A DNA stretch of 38,114 bases from JABMRP01 sp964444795 (GTDB lineage Bacteria > Planctomycetota > Planctomycetia > Pirellulales > Thermoguttaceae), in NCBI GenBank assembly GCA_964444795.1, contig CAYUIQ010000062.1:1-38114 (forward strand). Direction: 5' to 3'. A model generated the notes under the pieces. That model was not told the origin of the DNA. It made no database searches and saw only the letters and a list, made by a program, of their open reading frames with translations. Positions 24,051 through 32,288 of this stretch are shown here, in pieces. A program made the position numbers and the translations under genes. Within the stretch, counting starts at the first letter, position 1, and each line of letters starts with the position of its first letter.

Positions 24051-25406
24051 TTACACCGTCTTCGGCACGACGTACGGCTGGCGATACTCGGGCTCGTTGA
24101 GCAGCTTGTTGGCTTCGTCGTCGCCGGTGACCCTTTCGGTGGCCGGGTCGAATTTCAGACAACGGCCGACTTGGTAGGCGGTGCGCGAGAGCAGGCAGAG
24201 CGCCATCGACTTGTGCCCTTCTTCGACGTCGGCGGCGAGGTCTTCGTGGCGCCGGCTGCGGACCGCGGCGATCCAATTCTGGAAATGGGGCAAATCGGCC
24301 ATCGGGTGCCCCTCTTCGGTCTTACTCGGGCCGGGTTCGCCGTTGGGGCCGAGAAACGTATGGTAGCTGCTATAGTCGGGAAAGATCATGTACCCCTCGC
24401 TGCCGAAGAAGATCGTTCCCACGGGATAATTCGGCTGCACGAACGGATACTTGTCGCGGAAACCGGCCTCGCTGTTGGTGTACCACGAACGATGCTCGTA
24501 GGTGACCGCCGGCCGGGATTTGGGGAACTGATAGGTGATCGCCACGTGGGTGGGCGACGTACGAGCGTCCTGGTGGACGTACTGCCCGCCGGCGGCCGTG
24601 ACGTGCGTTGGATGGGCATCCAGGCCGAGCCCCCAACGGATGACGTCCAACTCGTGGACCGCCTGATTGGCGAAGCACCCGCTGGCCAGTTCGAGGTTCC
24701 AGTACCATCGCCGATGCCAGAACTGGCTGTAGGGGCGCATCGGCTTGGGTCCCAGCCAGCGGTCCCAATCCAATCCGGCCGGGATGTCGCTGGGGGTAAT
24801 GCGCCCCAGGTTGCCGCGAATCTTGTAGTCGATACCCCGGGCCATGTAAAGATCGCCCAGGACGCCTTCTTTGAGTTTGGCGATGCCTTCGACGATATTG
24901 GGGCTGGACCGGTTCTGCGTGCCGTGCTGCACCATCCGCTGGTACTTCCGCGCGGCGGCGACCATCTGGCGACTCTCGAAGAGGTTGTGCGCGCCGGGCT
25001 TCTCGACGTACACGTCCTTGCCCGCCTGACACGCCCGGATCGTTGCTAGCGCGTGCCAGCGGTCGCCTAGCGAGATGCTGACCGCGTCGATCGACTCGTC
25101 GTCGAACATGGCCTGCATGTCGGCGTGCTTGGCCAGCTTCTTGCCTTCCAGCTCGGGATAGAGCTTGCCGACGGAGTCGAGCTTGTTCTGGTCGCAATCG
25201 CAAACGGCGGCCATCTCGACGTTTTCGTCGGTCATCTGGGCCAATGCGCGGACGTGCGATCGCATTCGGCCCCCCAGGCCCAACAGGCCGATACGGATAC
25301 GTCCGTTCGCGCTGGCCTGACTCTGGGCCACGGCGGGAGCCGCTAGCGTCGCGCCGGCCACCGCAGCCGAACGCCTGAGAAACTCACGCCGGTTTGTGTT
25401 TTGCAT
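24051..25406 (-). CDS. Tat-exported Gfo/Idh/MocA family oxidoreductase
   Basis: 451 residues from the ATG at 25406 (GGAG 9 bases upstream). The N-terminus NRREFLRRSAAVAGATLAAP is a twin-arginine signal peptide. A Rossmann fold starts at IRIGLLGLGGRMRSH, and the family motif EKPGAHN (catalytic-site Lys) follows. The C-terminal Gfo/Idh/MocA domain has the planctomycete-type segments WDRWLGP, NLELASGCFANQAVHELDVI and EGYMIFPDYSSYHTF. Such proteins are NAD(P)-linked sugar or cyclitol dehydrogenases or glycosidases acting by transient oxidation; the substrate is not readable. Its start is 30 bp downstream of the ceramidase-like gene on the same strand, which suggests an operon for breakdown of an extracellular glycoconjugate (inference). 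Confidence 0.93.
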   Translation of the reverse strand: MQNTNRREFLRRSAAVAGATLAAPAVAQSQASANGRIRIGLLGLGGRMRSHVRALAQMTDENVEMAAVCDCDQNKLDSVGKLYPELEGKKLAKHADMQAMFDDESIDAVSISLGDRWHALATIRACQAGKDVYVEKPGAHNLFESRQMVAAARKYQRMVQHGTQNRSSPNIVEGIAKLKEGVLGDLYMARGIDYKIRGNLGRITPSDIPAGLDWDRWLGPKPMRPYSQFWHRRWYWNLELASGCFANQAVHELDVIRWGLGLDAHPTHVTAAGGQYVHQDARTSPTHVAITYQFPKSRPAVTYEHRSWYTNSEAGFRDKYPFVQPNYPVGTIFFGSEGYMIFPDYSSYHTFLGPNGEPGPSKTEEGHPMADLPHFQNWIAAVRSRRHEDLAADVEEGHKSMALCLLSRTAYQVGRCLKFDPATERVTGDDEANKLLNEPEYRQPYVVPKTV

Positions 25407-25436
25407 GGGATGTGCTCCGCGGGTCCAGAAAGGTAT

Positions 25437-26783
25437 TCACTTCTCGGCCAGGGTACGTACCGTGGCCACGACGACGTCTTGTGTCTTGGGGGTGAAAAAG
25501 CCGATCGCGTCGAACAGGCCGCGAGTTTCGTAACCGCCCTCGGCGATCACCTTGGCCGAGACGAGATAGCCGAACACTTCGTTGGAGTAACCGGCAATCC
25601 AAAGCCGCTCGTGGCCGATCACCTGGCGAACCATGGGCACGAAATCGGAAACTGTTTCGCCCGGCAGGGCCACCAGGGTCAGGTCGTCGCCAAACTGCCA
25701 GACGGCCACGGGGGCCGCGTAGTGCGTGGGCAGCGACTCGCCCCGGTCCAGTACTTCGATCATTCGCCGGGCGTTGTAGGCAATGTAGTTGGGGCCGGCG
25801 GCCATCTGCTTCAACCGGTCGCGCGGCGGGACGGGGGCCAGCGGCAACTCGGGCCACGCCAATGCCGTGTGCAGCGGCCCGTTGATCGGATGCAGCTTGC
25901 CGGCGGCCACGCGGCAGACCTCGCCGCCCAGGCTCTTACCGTGTGCCTTGGCGTTTTCCACCGTGCCCCGCGGATGCGGATTGGCGTCGCCGCCACAGCC
26001 GATCACGAACATCGCCTGCACGCCCGGGTGTTGCTCTTGGACATACTGCTGGGCATAGCCGGCGTAGTCGCCGGAGATCTCGTAATGCTGGCCGGTCAGC
26101 GTGGTGTTGTGGCACGCGCAACCGAAGACGACCGCCCGCATCGCGCCGTCGGCATCGTCGATCCGCAGCACGGGCACCGCCTTGTCGGTGAACCCCTCGG
26201 GATTGACACCCAATCGCACGCCGCCGTCGGTCTTCTGGCGGCGGTTCATCACAAACGGGGCCGTTCCGCTTCCCCACGTCAGCCGGGCCGGGCGAAGATC
26301 GGCCATCGCCCGGGCCGAAACGTCGGCCAGTTGCTCGTGAAGCCGGGCAAGGAATCGTTCGACGGCCTGTTGCTGGTCGTCGCTGATCGGGTTGCGCGAG
26401 TAGCGGCTCATCTGCGTATAGGGGCCGGTGTGGGTGTGCGAGACGTTCAGCAGGATCTGCTCGCGCGCCAGCCCGGTCCGCTTGGCGACGCTCCGGCAGA
26501 GCGACTCGCTCGTCTGCTTGTTGAAACCGATCAGGTCGGCCGTCAACAGCAACCCCCGCCGGCCATCGCCATCTTCCAACACCAGAGCCTTGGCCCACAG
26601 GTCCATCAGCACGCCCTCGGACGGTTTGTTCCGCGAGGCGTAACCCGCCATGCGAATGGGCCCCTCGGGCGTAACTTTCACCGCCGCGATACCGGCTTTC
26701 CAATCGGACGGCTCCGCCGCGATGGCCGTTCCGGTCGTCGCCAGAACGAGAAGAGCGACGGCGATGTGTGTGGCTCGGGTCAT
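25437..26783 (-). CDS. Neutral/alkaline ceramidase-like secreted hydrolase
   Basis: The ATG at 26783 is preceded by GGAGG with an 8-9 base gap; the much longer open frame upstream crosses a palindrome and is rejected. 448 residues. Signal peptide about 1-22 (HIAVALLVLATTGTAIAAEP), then the neutral ceramidase N-terminal domain: KAGIAAVKVTPEGPIRMAGY, LLLTADLIGFN, LNVSHTHTGPY with zinc-ligand histidines, CACHNTTLTGQHYEISGDYA, and IGCGGDANPHPRG. The eukaryotic C-terminal immunoglobulin-like domain is absent, as in most planctomycete members. The family cleaves the amide bond of ceramides, but the planctomycete members may act on other lipids or amides. First gene of a probable two-gene operon with the MocA-type enzyme. 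Confidence 0.88.
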   Translation of the reverse strand: MTRATHIAVALLVLATTGTAIAAEPSDWKAGIAAVKVTPEGPIRMAGYASRNKPSEGVLMDLWAKALVLEDGDGRRGLLLTADLIGFNKQTSESLCRSVAKRTGLAREQILLNVSHTHTGPYTQMSRYSRNPISDDQQQAVERFLARLHEQLADVSARAMADLRPARLTWGSGTAPFVMNRRQKTDGGVRLGVNPEGFTDKAVPVLRIDDADGAMRAVVFGCACHNTTLTGQHYEISGDYAGYAQQYVQEQHPGVQAMFVIGCGGDANPHPRGTVENAKAHGKSLGGEVCRVAAGKLHPINGPLHTALAWPELPLAPVPPRDRLKQMAAGPNYIAYNARRMIEVLDRGESLPTHYAAPVAVWQFGDDLTLVALPGETVSDFVPMVRQVIGHERLWIAGYSNEVFGYLVSAKVIAEGGYETRGLFDAIGFFTPKTQDVVVATVRTLAEK

Positions 26784-26922
26784 GGACGTGCCTCCGGTGG
26801 CGAAGGGTTCTTCTGGTTGACGGACCGCCTCATTGCCACTCACGATATCCGGCCCGTCATCCTCCGTCAACGATCTGCCCGGTGAAAGGCTTTCCTCGCT
26901 GTTGGAGATACGATATCCTGGC

Positions 26923-26996
26923 GGGTGCCATGGGCGGCTTGTCCACCCTTGCCGAATCCCTGAAAGACAAGGGTGGACAAGCCGCCCATGGCACCC
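26923..26996. repeat. Perfect 29-bp inverted repeat in a divergent promoter region
   Basis: The arms 26923-26951 (start GGGTGCCATGGGCGGCTTGT, end CACCCTTG) and 26968-26996 are exact reverse complements over all 29 bases, around a 16-base loop. The element lies between the divergent ceramidase-like gene (start 26783) and the gene starting at 27026. The GGGTGCC ends resemble the middle arms of the palindrome at 2770-2906, so the two may be related. Confidence 0.92.
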
Positions 26997-27025
26997 CAAT
27001 AGACTTCCCGGGTAGGAGAACGCTG

Positions 27026-29419
27026 GTGAACACGCACGATTTGCCGCGATGGCTCGTCTTGGCGGTGATGTCGGTCTGGCCGGCTGGCTTCTGCCAGGCG
27101 GATTCGATCGAGGAAGCGGCGCTCCAGCGGGATTGGCGGATGCAGGATGGCATCGGCACGCCGCGGATGCCTTGTAGCTATGCCGAGGCGATCGAGCGAA
27201 CGTTGCCGCGGGGGGATGCTCTGTTGGCCGAACTTTCGGCCGCCGGTGTGCAGGTCGGCCCGCTTGGCGAAGCGTGGCGAGGGCTGCGAGGTGAGTTCGA
27301 CGCACTGTCGGCCGACCCGATGACCGGCCAGCAGGCGTGGGAATCGCTCTGGCTCCGCACCCACCAGTTACGGCGGCGGATCGTGTTGGCCAACCCGCTG
27401 GCCCGGACCGGACCGTTGGTGTTTGTGAAACGGGTCCCGTCGGCGTTCAGTCATCAGTTGACGCAGTATTTGGGACGTGACGCACGGCCCGGCGGCGGGC
27501 TGTTTGTGCTCCAAGAGCCGGGCAAGTCGTTCGCACACTGGCAACTGGCCGATGAGTTGCCCCTGGGCAGTTACCTGCATCCCGAAGTTTCGCACGACGG
27601 CCGGAGGATTCTCTTTGCCTATTGCCGCGTCGACAAGCCGCCGCCCAACCGGGACGCCCACGGCGATGTGTTCTACCATCTTTACGAGGTCGCAGCCGAC
27701 GGCACCGGCTTGCGGCAACTGACCGATGGTCCGGTCGACGACTTCTCGCCCTGCGAAATGCCCGACGGCAAACTGCTCTTCATCTCGACGCGGCGCGGCG
27801 GGTTTCACCGGTGCGGGCGCGGTCCTTGCCGGGTCCACACGCTGGCCCGGGCCGAGGCCGACGGATCCAACCCGCATCCGATCTCCTACCATGAAACGCA
27901 CGAATGGGATCCGTCGGTGCTCGGCGACGGCCGGGTGATCTACACGCGGTGGGATTACATCGACCGCCATGCGGTGCATTACCAACAACTCTGGACGACC
28001 CGGCCCGACGGGACCGACGTGCGGATCTTCTACGGCAACAACACGCTCAACCCCGTCGGCGTTTGGGAAGCCCGGGCGATACCCGGTTCGCATCGGGTCA
28101 TGGCCACGGCCGCGGCCCATCATGCGATGACGGCCGGATCGATCATTCTTCTCGACACGCGCCGCGGGCTCGATGGCCTGGACCCGATCACGCGACTCAC
28201 GCCCGATGCGCTCTTCCCGGAGAGCGAGACGCCGGTGATCCGCGAGTCGGGCGGCCATTGGCACGCACCGGTCGGCGTCACCGGTCCGGTGACGGTCCCG
28301 CCGGAGGCCGCGCGTTGGCCGGGGCATTGCTATCGAAGTGCCTGGCCCCTTTCGGAGAAGGTTTTCCTGGCCGCTTACAGCTTCGACCCGCTGATCGGCG
28401 AACCGACGGGCAACCGGCCGAACATGTTCGGCATCTATCTGGTCGACTGTTTCGGCAACAAGGAACTGCTCTACCGCGATGCGGAGATTTCGAGTCTCTG
28501 GCCCATGCCGTTGTCGCCGCGGAGGCAATCGGACACCGTGGCCTCGGTGTGCGACGAGCCGGAGAAAGGCGAACCGGAAAAGGGCAAGGGCACGTTCTTC
28601 CTGCAGAACGTCCACACCGCATGGCCGTCGTTGCCGGCGGAGCCCGTCAAGCAGCTTCGCATCGTACAGATATTGCCCAAATCGACGCCGCACAGTAACA
28701 CGCCGCCGGTGGGGCTTCCCAACGCTTCGCCGGGCAAGCAGGTGTTGGGAACGGTGCCGGTCGAGCGTGACGGTTCGGCCTATTTCACCGCCCCGGCGGG
28801 AGTGCCGCTGGCCTTTCAGGCGCTGGATGAGCAGGGCCAGGCGGTCCAGATCATGCGCAGCGCTGTGTATCTCCAGCGTGGCGAACACGCCGGTTGCGTC
28901 GGCTGCCACGAACCGCGCGCGATGACTCCCGCCACGGGACCCATGGCGCTGGCCCTGTCGCGCTCGCCCTCGTCCATCGCACCGGGGCCCGAGGGATCGC
29001 GGCCGCTGAGCTATCCCCGGCTCGTGCAACCGGTGCTCGACGCACATTGCGTGCGCTGCCACAATCGGGAGAAGCCCGAGGGCCGTGTCGTGCTCACCGG
29101 CGAGCCGGCCGGCCGTTACACCGTGTCGTACAACGCGCTTGCGCCGCTGGTGGCCTACTCGGCATGGGGTGGGCGTCCGGGCGACTTTCGCCAGGTCAAC
29201 AGCGAACCGGTCAGCAAGCCGGGATTCTTCGGCGCCCGCGGAAGCCGGCTGATGAAGCTGTTGCAGCCGGACCATTACCAGGTCGAGCTGGACCGCGACG
29301 ACATGCGGCGGCTGGTCACTTGGATGGACGCCAACGCGCTGTTCTACGGCACCTTCGACCCGGCCGATCAGGCCCGCCAGCAGCGCGGCGAGCGGATCGC
29401 CGGCCCGGCCTTGGAGTAG
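27026..29419 (+). CDS. Diheme beta-propeller protein related to hydrazine synthase alpha
   Basis: The GTG at 27026 has AGGAG 7 bases upstream and starts a signal peptide (LPRWLVLAVMSVWPAGFCQAD); upstream extension would read through the palindrome. 797 residues. A helical N-terminal part leads to PD40/TolB-like propeller blades (EVAADGTGLRQLTDGPVDDF, FSPCEMPDGKLLFISTRRGG, DPSVLGDGRVIYTRWDYID). A middle domain of hydrazine-synthase-alpha type follows, with QILPKSTPHSNTPPVGLP and LGTVPVERDGSAYFTAPAGV. Two c-type heme motifs are visible, CVGCH (Cys624) and CVRCH (Cys675). It is periplasmic. As I recall the K. stuttgartiensis enzyme, a Tyr stands four residues after the first heme His; here that position is Ala, so hydrazine synthesis is not expected. 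Confidence 0.88.
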   Translation: MNTHDLPRWLVLAVMSVWPAGFCQADSIEEAALQRDWRMQDGIGTPRMPCSYAEAIERTLPRGDALLAELSAAGVQVGPLGEAWRGLRGEFDALSADPMTGQQAWESLWLRTHQLRRRIVLANPLARTGPLVFVKRVPSAFSHQLTQYLGRDARPGGGLFVLQEPGKSFAHWQLADELPLGSYLHPEVSHDGRRILFAYCRVDKPPPNRDAHGDVFYHLYEVAADGTGLRQLTDGPVDDFSPCEMPDGKLLFISTRRGGFHRCGRGPCRVHTLARAEADGSNPHPISYHETHEWDPSVLGDGRVIYTRWDYIDRHAVHYQQLWTTRPDGTDVRIFYGNNTLNPVGVWEARAIPGSHRVMATAAAHHAMTAGSIILLDTRRGLDGLDPITRLTPDALFPESETPVIRESGGHWHAPVGVTGPVTVPPEAARWPGHCYRSAWPLSEKVFLAAYSFDPLIGEPTGNRPNMFGIYLVDCFGNKELLYRDAEISSLWPMPLSPRRQSDTVASVCDEPEKGEPEKGKGTFFLQNVHTAWPSLPAEPVKQLRIVQILPKSTPHSNTPPVGLPNASPGKQVLGTVPVERDGSAYFTAPAGVPLAFQALDEQGQAVQIMRSAVYLQRGEHAGCVGCHEPRAMTPATGPMALALSRSPSSIAPGPEGSRPLSYPRLVQPVLDAHCVRCHNREKPEGRVVLTGEPAGRYTVSYNALAPLVAYSAWGGRPGDFRQVNSEPVSKPGFFGARGSRLMKLLQPDHYQVELDRDDMRRLVTWMDANALFYGTFDPADQARQQRGERIAGPALE

Positions 29420-30059
29420 CAAGTTGGCGTAGCAAGCCGTCATCGAAGCTTCGCGGAGTTGGATGTCGATGGCCGGCGGCCCGTCGTCAGATCGACAAAA
29501 AGTGCAGTCACACGGACGACAGCACGGGACCATTCCACTGCCCCGATCCGTCCGCGGCACTCTTACTGCGATTCTCGCAACTCTTTGCAGAATAGATGAT
29601 TCTTGCGAATCGCTCGGGCTGTTTTGGGGATAGCTTGCCAAAGGGAACAGTTTTCGCACACAAGGACGGGCACGGCAGGCTGCGCACCGGGGCTTCCTCA
29701 ACGGAAGGCTGGAAACCGAGCGCGGTCGGACTTTGGGGGACATGGGGGAGAAAGCCATGTTCGCGTTGGGCAACGCGCGATTTCGATCGTGCCCGATGGG
29801 TGCTATCGCCGCGCGATCCCCCCATTCTTGGCATTCGGCCCGCCCGCCGCCAAATCTTTCGCCCACCAACCGCTGGAAGAGAAGTGTCCCTTGGACCGGC
29901 ACTTAGAACTCGTCGCGAAACAACTTTCCGAATTCCTGAAAGATCGTCCTGTTTTCGCTGCACGGAAATCGGGGCAGTCTCCGTGTTACTCAATAACGAG
30001 TCCTTAGGATCCGGTCGTCTTGCGGTTTTCCCAGAACCCCTGGAATGGAGAGGAAGATC
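29420..30059. other. 640-bp stretch without a convincing gene
   Basis: Open frames on both strands (for example 29596-30096 plus and 29508-30395 minus) show no recognisable protein and compete with each other. Visible structure is limited to weak inverted repeats, GCGATTCTCGCAA (29568) against TTGCGAATCGC (29603) and GTTACTCAATAAC near 29982. The base composition drops in GC near both ends. It may be decayed coding sequence. The ribosome binding site for the next gene (GAGAGG) is at its right end. Confidence 0.5.
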
Positions 30060-32075
30060 ATGCACTATGTCCGAGGTTATCGGTGCGCGCCCCTGACGGG
30101 ACGCTCCCACGGCGTGACCGGCGCAATCGCGGCCCTCTTGGCGGTCTGTCTGGTCCCGGCCGTCGCTCTGGCCACACCGCCACGGAAGACCGGCAGCATC
30201 ACGGAGCAACAGGTCCAGCAAGCCTTGCGGATGAAGCTGGACGGGATGACCGGTGGCGATGCGTTGCTTCGGCAAACGCTGGCCCGATCCCCCGACGACC
30301 CGGCTGCCAATTGGCACACCGGACACGTTCAGATCGACAATCGATGGCTCCACGTCGACGAGGTCTCCGCGCGCAACGCCGGCAGCCACCAGCAAACCGT
30401 CTACCGCCGGCAGCGCGACCAGGTATTGAACGACGAGTCGTTATCGCCCGGCAAACGTCAGCGGAAAATGGCGATGTACTGTACCGAGCGTAGTCTCGTC
30501 GAGCAGCGCCGCGCCCACCTCACCAAGGTCCTGGAGTTTGATCCCGAGAATATCGAGATCCGAGAGAAACTCGGCCACGTCAACGTCGACGGATCGTGGC
30601 TGGAGCCGGACGAGATCCGCCAAGCGGCCGAGCGGGCGGAGAGTGCTGTTGCGGCAATGGCAACGTGGCGTCCTCAACTGGAGGAGATCCGCGACGTGTT
30701 GGCGGTCGACGCGGGCTTGTCGTTTCGGAGATTGCGAAAACACGAGGAGGCCATGCGCGCGTGGAACGCCGTCAATGATCCCGACGCGATCCCGGCCATG
30801 GAACTCGTATTTGCATCCTACCAAACACCGCCGGGAGAGCCGGCCGTCGCGCCTGTGCGAGCGTTGAGTCAGGGCGCTGTTCCGGCGTTACGGAAGATCA
30901 GCGATCGGGATCGGGCGATTATGAAGCGCATGGCACCGCCCGGAGCCGTGCTGGTGGTCGAGAAACTCGGCACGATCGCTTCGCATCAGGCGGCCGTATC
31001 GCTGGCCCGGCACGCCGTCTTCGCCGGTTCGGGACACATACGCGCCTTGGCCGTGGAGAAACTCAAATCGCGGACCTTTGATCAGTACGTGCCCGTGTTG
31101 CTGGCGGCGCTGCATACCGAGCCGCAAGTCCGGGCCAATCTCTTTCAAAGGCCCGACGGGCGGCTGTTCTATCGGCAGACGTTCTACCGCGAAGGTCAGG
31201 AACACGCGGAACTGGCCGTACTGGACACGGAGTATCGCTATGTTTCCGTGCCCGGGGGTAGCCGGCAGCGGGCCTTCCAGGAGGCTCTGAACATGGTCCC
31301 CAGCGGCGGACAAGGCCGCGAGTCTATCGAGCAACAGACGGCGGCCAGCCGGATCACCAATCTGCGCATCCGCGAGGTGCTCGTCGAAACGACCGGCCAA
31401 GGCGCGGCCGAGAGAGAAGAGCCGGCCTGGTCCGCCGAACAGTGGTGGCAGTGGTGGAACGAGTACAACGAGGTGTTTGTCGAGGGACAGAAACCGACGC
31501 GCCAGTCGTACCGCACGGAAACCGTCTCGCTGGAAGGCACACGACCGCTGCCGATGGACCGGCTGCCGTTTAATACGTTTCCCTCGGAGTCGTCTTCCCG
31601 GTCGGCCAGTTCGCGGCGCGGTCTGGACTGCCTGGCTACGGGCACTCCCATCTGGACGGATCGAGGGCCGGTCGCGGTGGAGGAAATTGTCGAAGGGGAC
31701 ATGGTCCTGGCGCAACACGCCGACACGGGCGAGTTGGCCTACAAGCCGGTGCTGCGAACCACCGAGCGACCCGCCGCACCGGTGGTCCGGGTCACCGTCG
31801 CCGGACAAACGATCGAAGCCAGCGGCGGGCACCGGTTCTGGGTCGCCGGCGAAGGCTGGGTACATGCTCGCCGCATGAAAGCCGGAAGCCGACTGTACGG
31901 CGTCGGCGAAACCTGCGAAGTGGAAGCGGTCGGCCCGGGGGCGGCGCTGCCCACCTATAACCTGATCGTAGCCGATTTCCACACGTACTTCGTCGGCCCC
32001 GGGCGAGTGATGTCCCACGACAACACGATCGTCAGCCCCACCGACGCCGTACTGCCCGGTTTGCGGCAACGCTAG
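30060..32075 (+). CDS. Secreted protein with C-terminal Hint domain
   Basis: The ATG at 30060 (MHYVRGYR) follows GAGAGG by about 7 bases. 671 residues. A signal peptide ends near residue 38 (TGAIAALLAVCLVPAVALAT). Two copies of a planctomycete motif, GHVQIDNRWLHVDE and GHVNVDGSWLEPDE, fall within a helical region. A HEAT-like part covers about 270-340. Residues 524-655 form a Hint (intein/hedgehog) domain: DCLATGTPIWTDRGPVAVEE with the catalytic Cys524, then GDMVLAQHADTGELAYKPV, SGGHRFWVAGEGWVHARRM, YNLIVADFHTYFVG, and MSHDN at the end. In polymorphic toxins a toxin follows the HN; here only about 16 residues follow. It may self-cleave its own tail. A palindrome follows. Confidence 0.88.
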   Translation: MHYVRGYRCAPLTGRSHGVTGAIAALLAVCLVPAVALATPPRKTGSITEQQVQQALRMKLDGMTGGDALLRQTLARSPDDPAANWHTGHVQIDNRWLHVDEVSARNAGSHQQTVYRRQRDQVLNDESLSPGKRQRKMAMYCTERSLVEQRRAHLTKVLEFDPENIEIREKLGHVNVDGSWLEPDEIRQAAERAESAVAAMATWRPQLEEIRDVLAVDAGLSFRRLRKHEEAMRAWNAVNDPDAIPAMELVFASYQTPPGEPAVAPVRALSQGAVPALRKISDRDRAIMKRMAPPGAVLVVEKLGTIASHQAAVSLARHAVFAGSGHIRALAVEKLKSRTFDQYVPVLLAALHTEPQVRANLFQRPDGRLFYRQTFYREGQEHAELAVLDTEYRYVSVPGGSRQRAFQEALNMVPSGGQGRESIEQQTAASRITNLRIREVLVETTGQGAAEREEPAWSAEQWWQWWNEYNEVFVEGQKPTRQSYRTETVSLEGTRPLPMDRLPFNTFPSESSSRSASSRRGLDCLATGTPIWTDRGPVAVEEIVEGDMVLAQHADTGELAYKPVLRTTERPAAPVVRVTVAGQTIEASGGHRFWVAGEGWVHARRMKAGSRLYGVGETCEVEAVGPGAALPTYNLIVADFHTYFVGPGRVMSHDNTIVSPTDAVLPGLRQR

Positions 32076-32106
32076 CCGCTGCCGACGCTGGACGTACGCC
32101 CGACAA

Positions 32107-32148
32107 CACGCGCGCACCGCGCTTGCCAGGCAAGCGCGGGCGCGCGTG
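32107..32148. terminator. GC-rich near-perfect hairpin after the Hint gene
   Basis: CACGCGCGCACCGCGCTTGCC pairs with GGCAAGCGCGGGCGCGCGTG over 20 bp with one bulged base and a 1-base loop. It starts 31 bp after the Hint stop and ends 11 bp before the TTGACA box at 32160. There is no U-tract, so it is either a very stable transcript end or a REP-like element. Confidence 0.65.
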
Positions 32149-32159
32149 GTGGCGCATGC

Positions 32160-32189
32160 TTGACACCGCAGCGATTTGCGTGCTACGCT
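32160..32189 (+). promoter_or_regulatory. Strong sigma70-type promoter, leader copy A
   Basis: Consensus -35 TTGACA (32160-32165), an 18-bp spacer, and extended -10 TGCTACGCT (hexamer TACGCT 32184-32189). Expected transcript start near 32196, so the leader RNA element is transcribed about 90 nt ahead of the ATG at 32289. Confidence 0.78.
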
Positions 32190-32265
32190 CAGCACCAGTG
32201 GATGGGGGTGTTACGGGGCAGCGGCGCGCCTCATCATCGATTTGCGGCTGCTCGATAGACAATAA
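32171..32265 (+). promoter_or_regulatory. Conserved promoter-leader element, copy A, with predicted RNA stem
   Basis: It aligns without gaps to 33355-33449 at 71 of 95 positions. The transcribed part predicts a bulged stem. GGGCAGC (32216-32222) pairs with GCTGCTC (32247-32253). After a GG bulge, CGCG (32225-32228) pairs with TGCG (32243-32246), closing a 14-base loop. Two pairs differ from copy B in a compensatory way (32219-32250 and 32226-32245). It precedes the SGNH hydrolase gene. Confidence 0.7.
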
Positions 32266-32288
32266 GCCACTTGGCAAGAAGCACACCG

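Noticed and set aside
25401..26885. 494-residue open frame on plus
   Set aside because: Antisense to the ceramidase-like gene; no domain and no ribosome binding site.
27026..29419. Anammox hydrazine synthase
   Set aside because: No beta or gamma subunit nearby, the expected Tyr after the first heme motif is missing, and relatives are common in planctomycetes that do not perform anammox.
27368..29902. 844-residue open frame on minus
   Set aside because: It lies antisense to the heme-protein gene, is rich in R, A and H with no signal or motif, and arises from the GC-rich codon pattern of the real gene.
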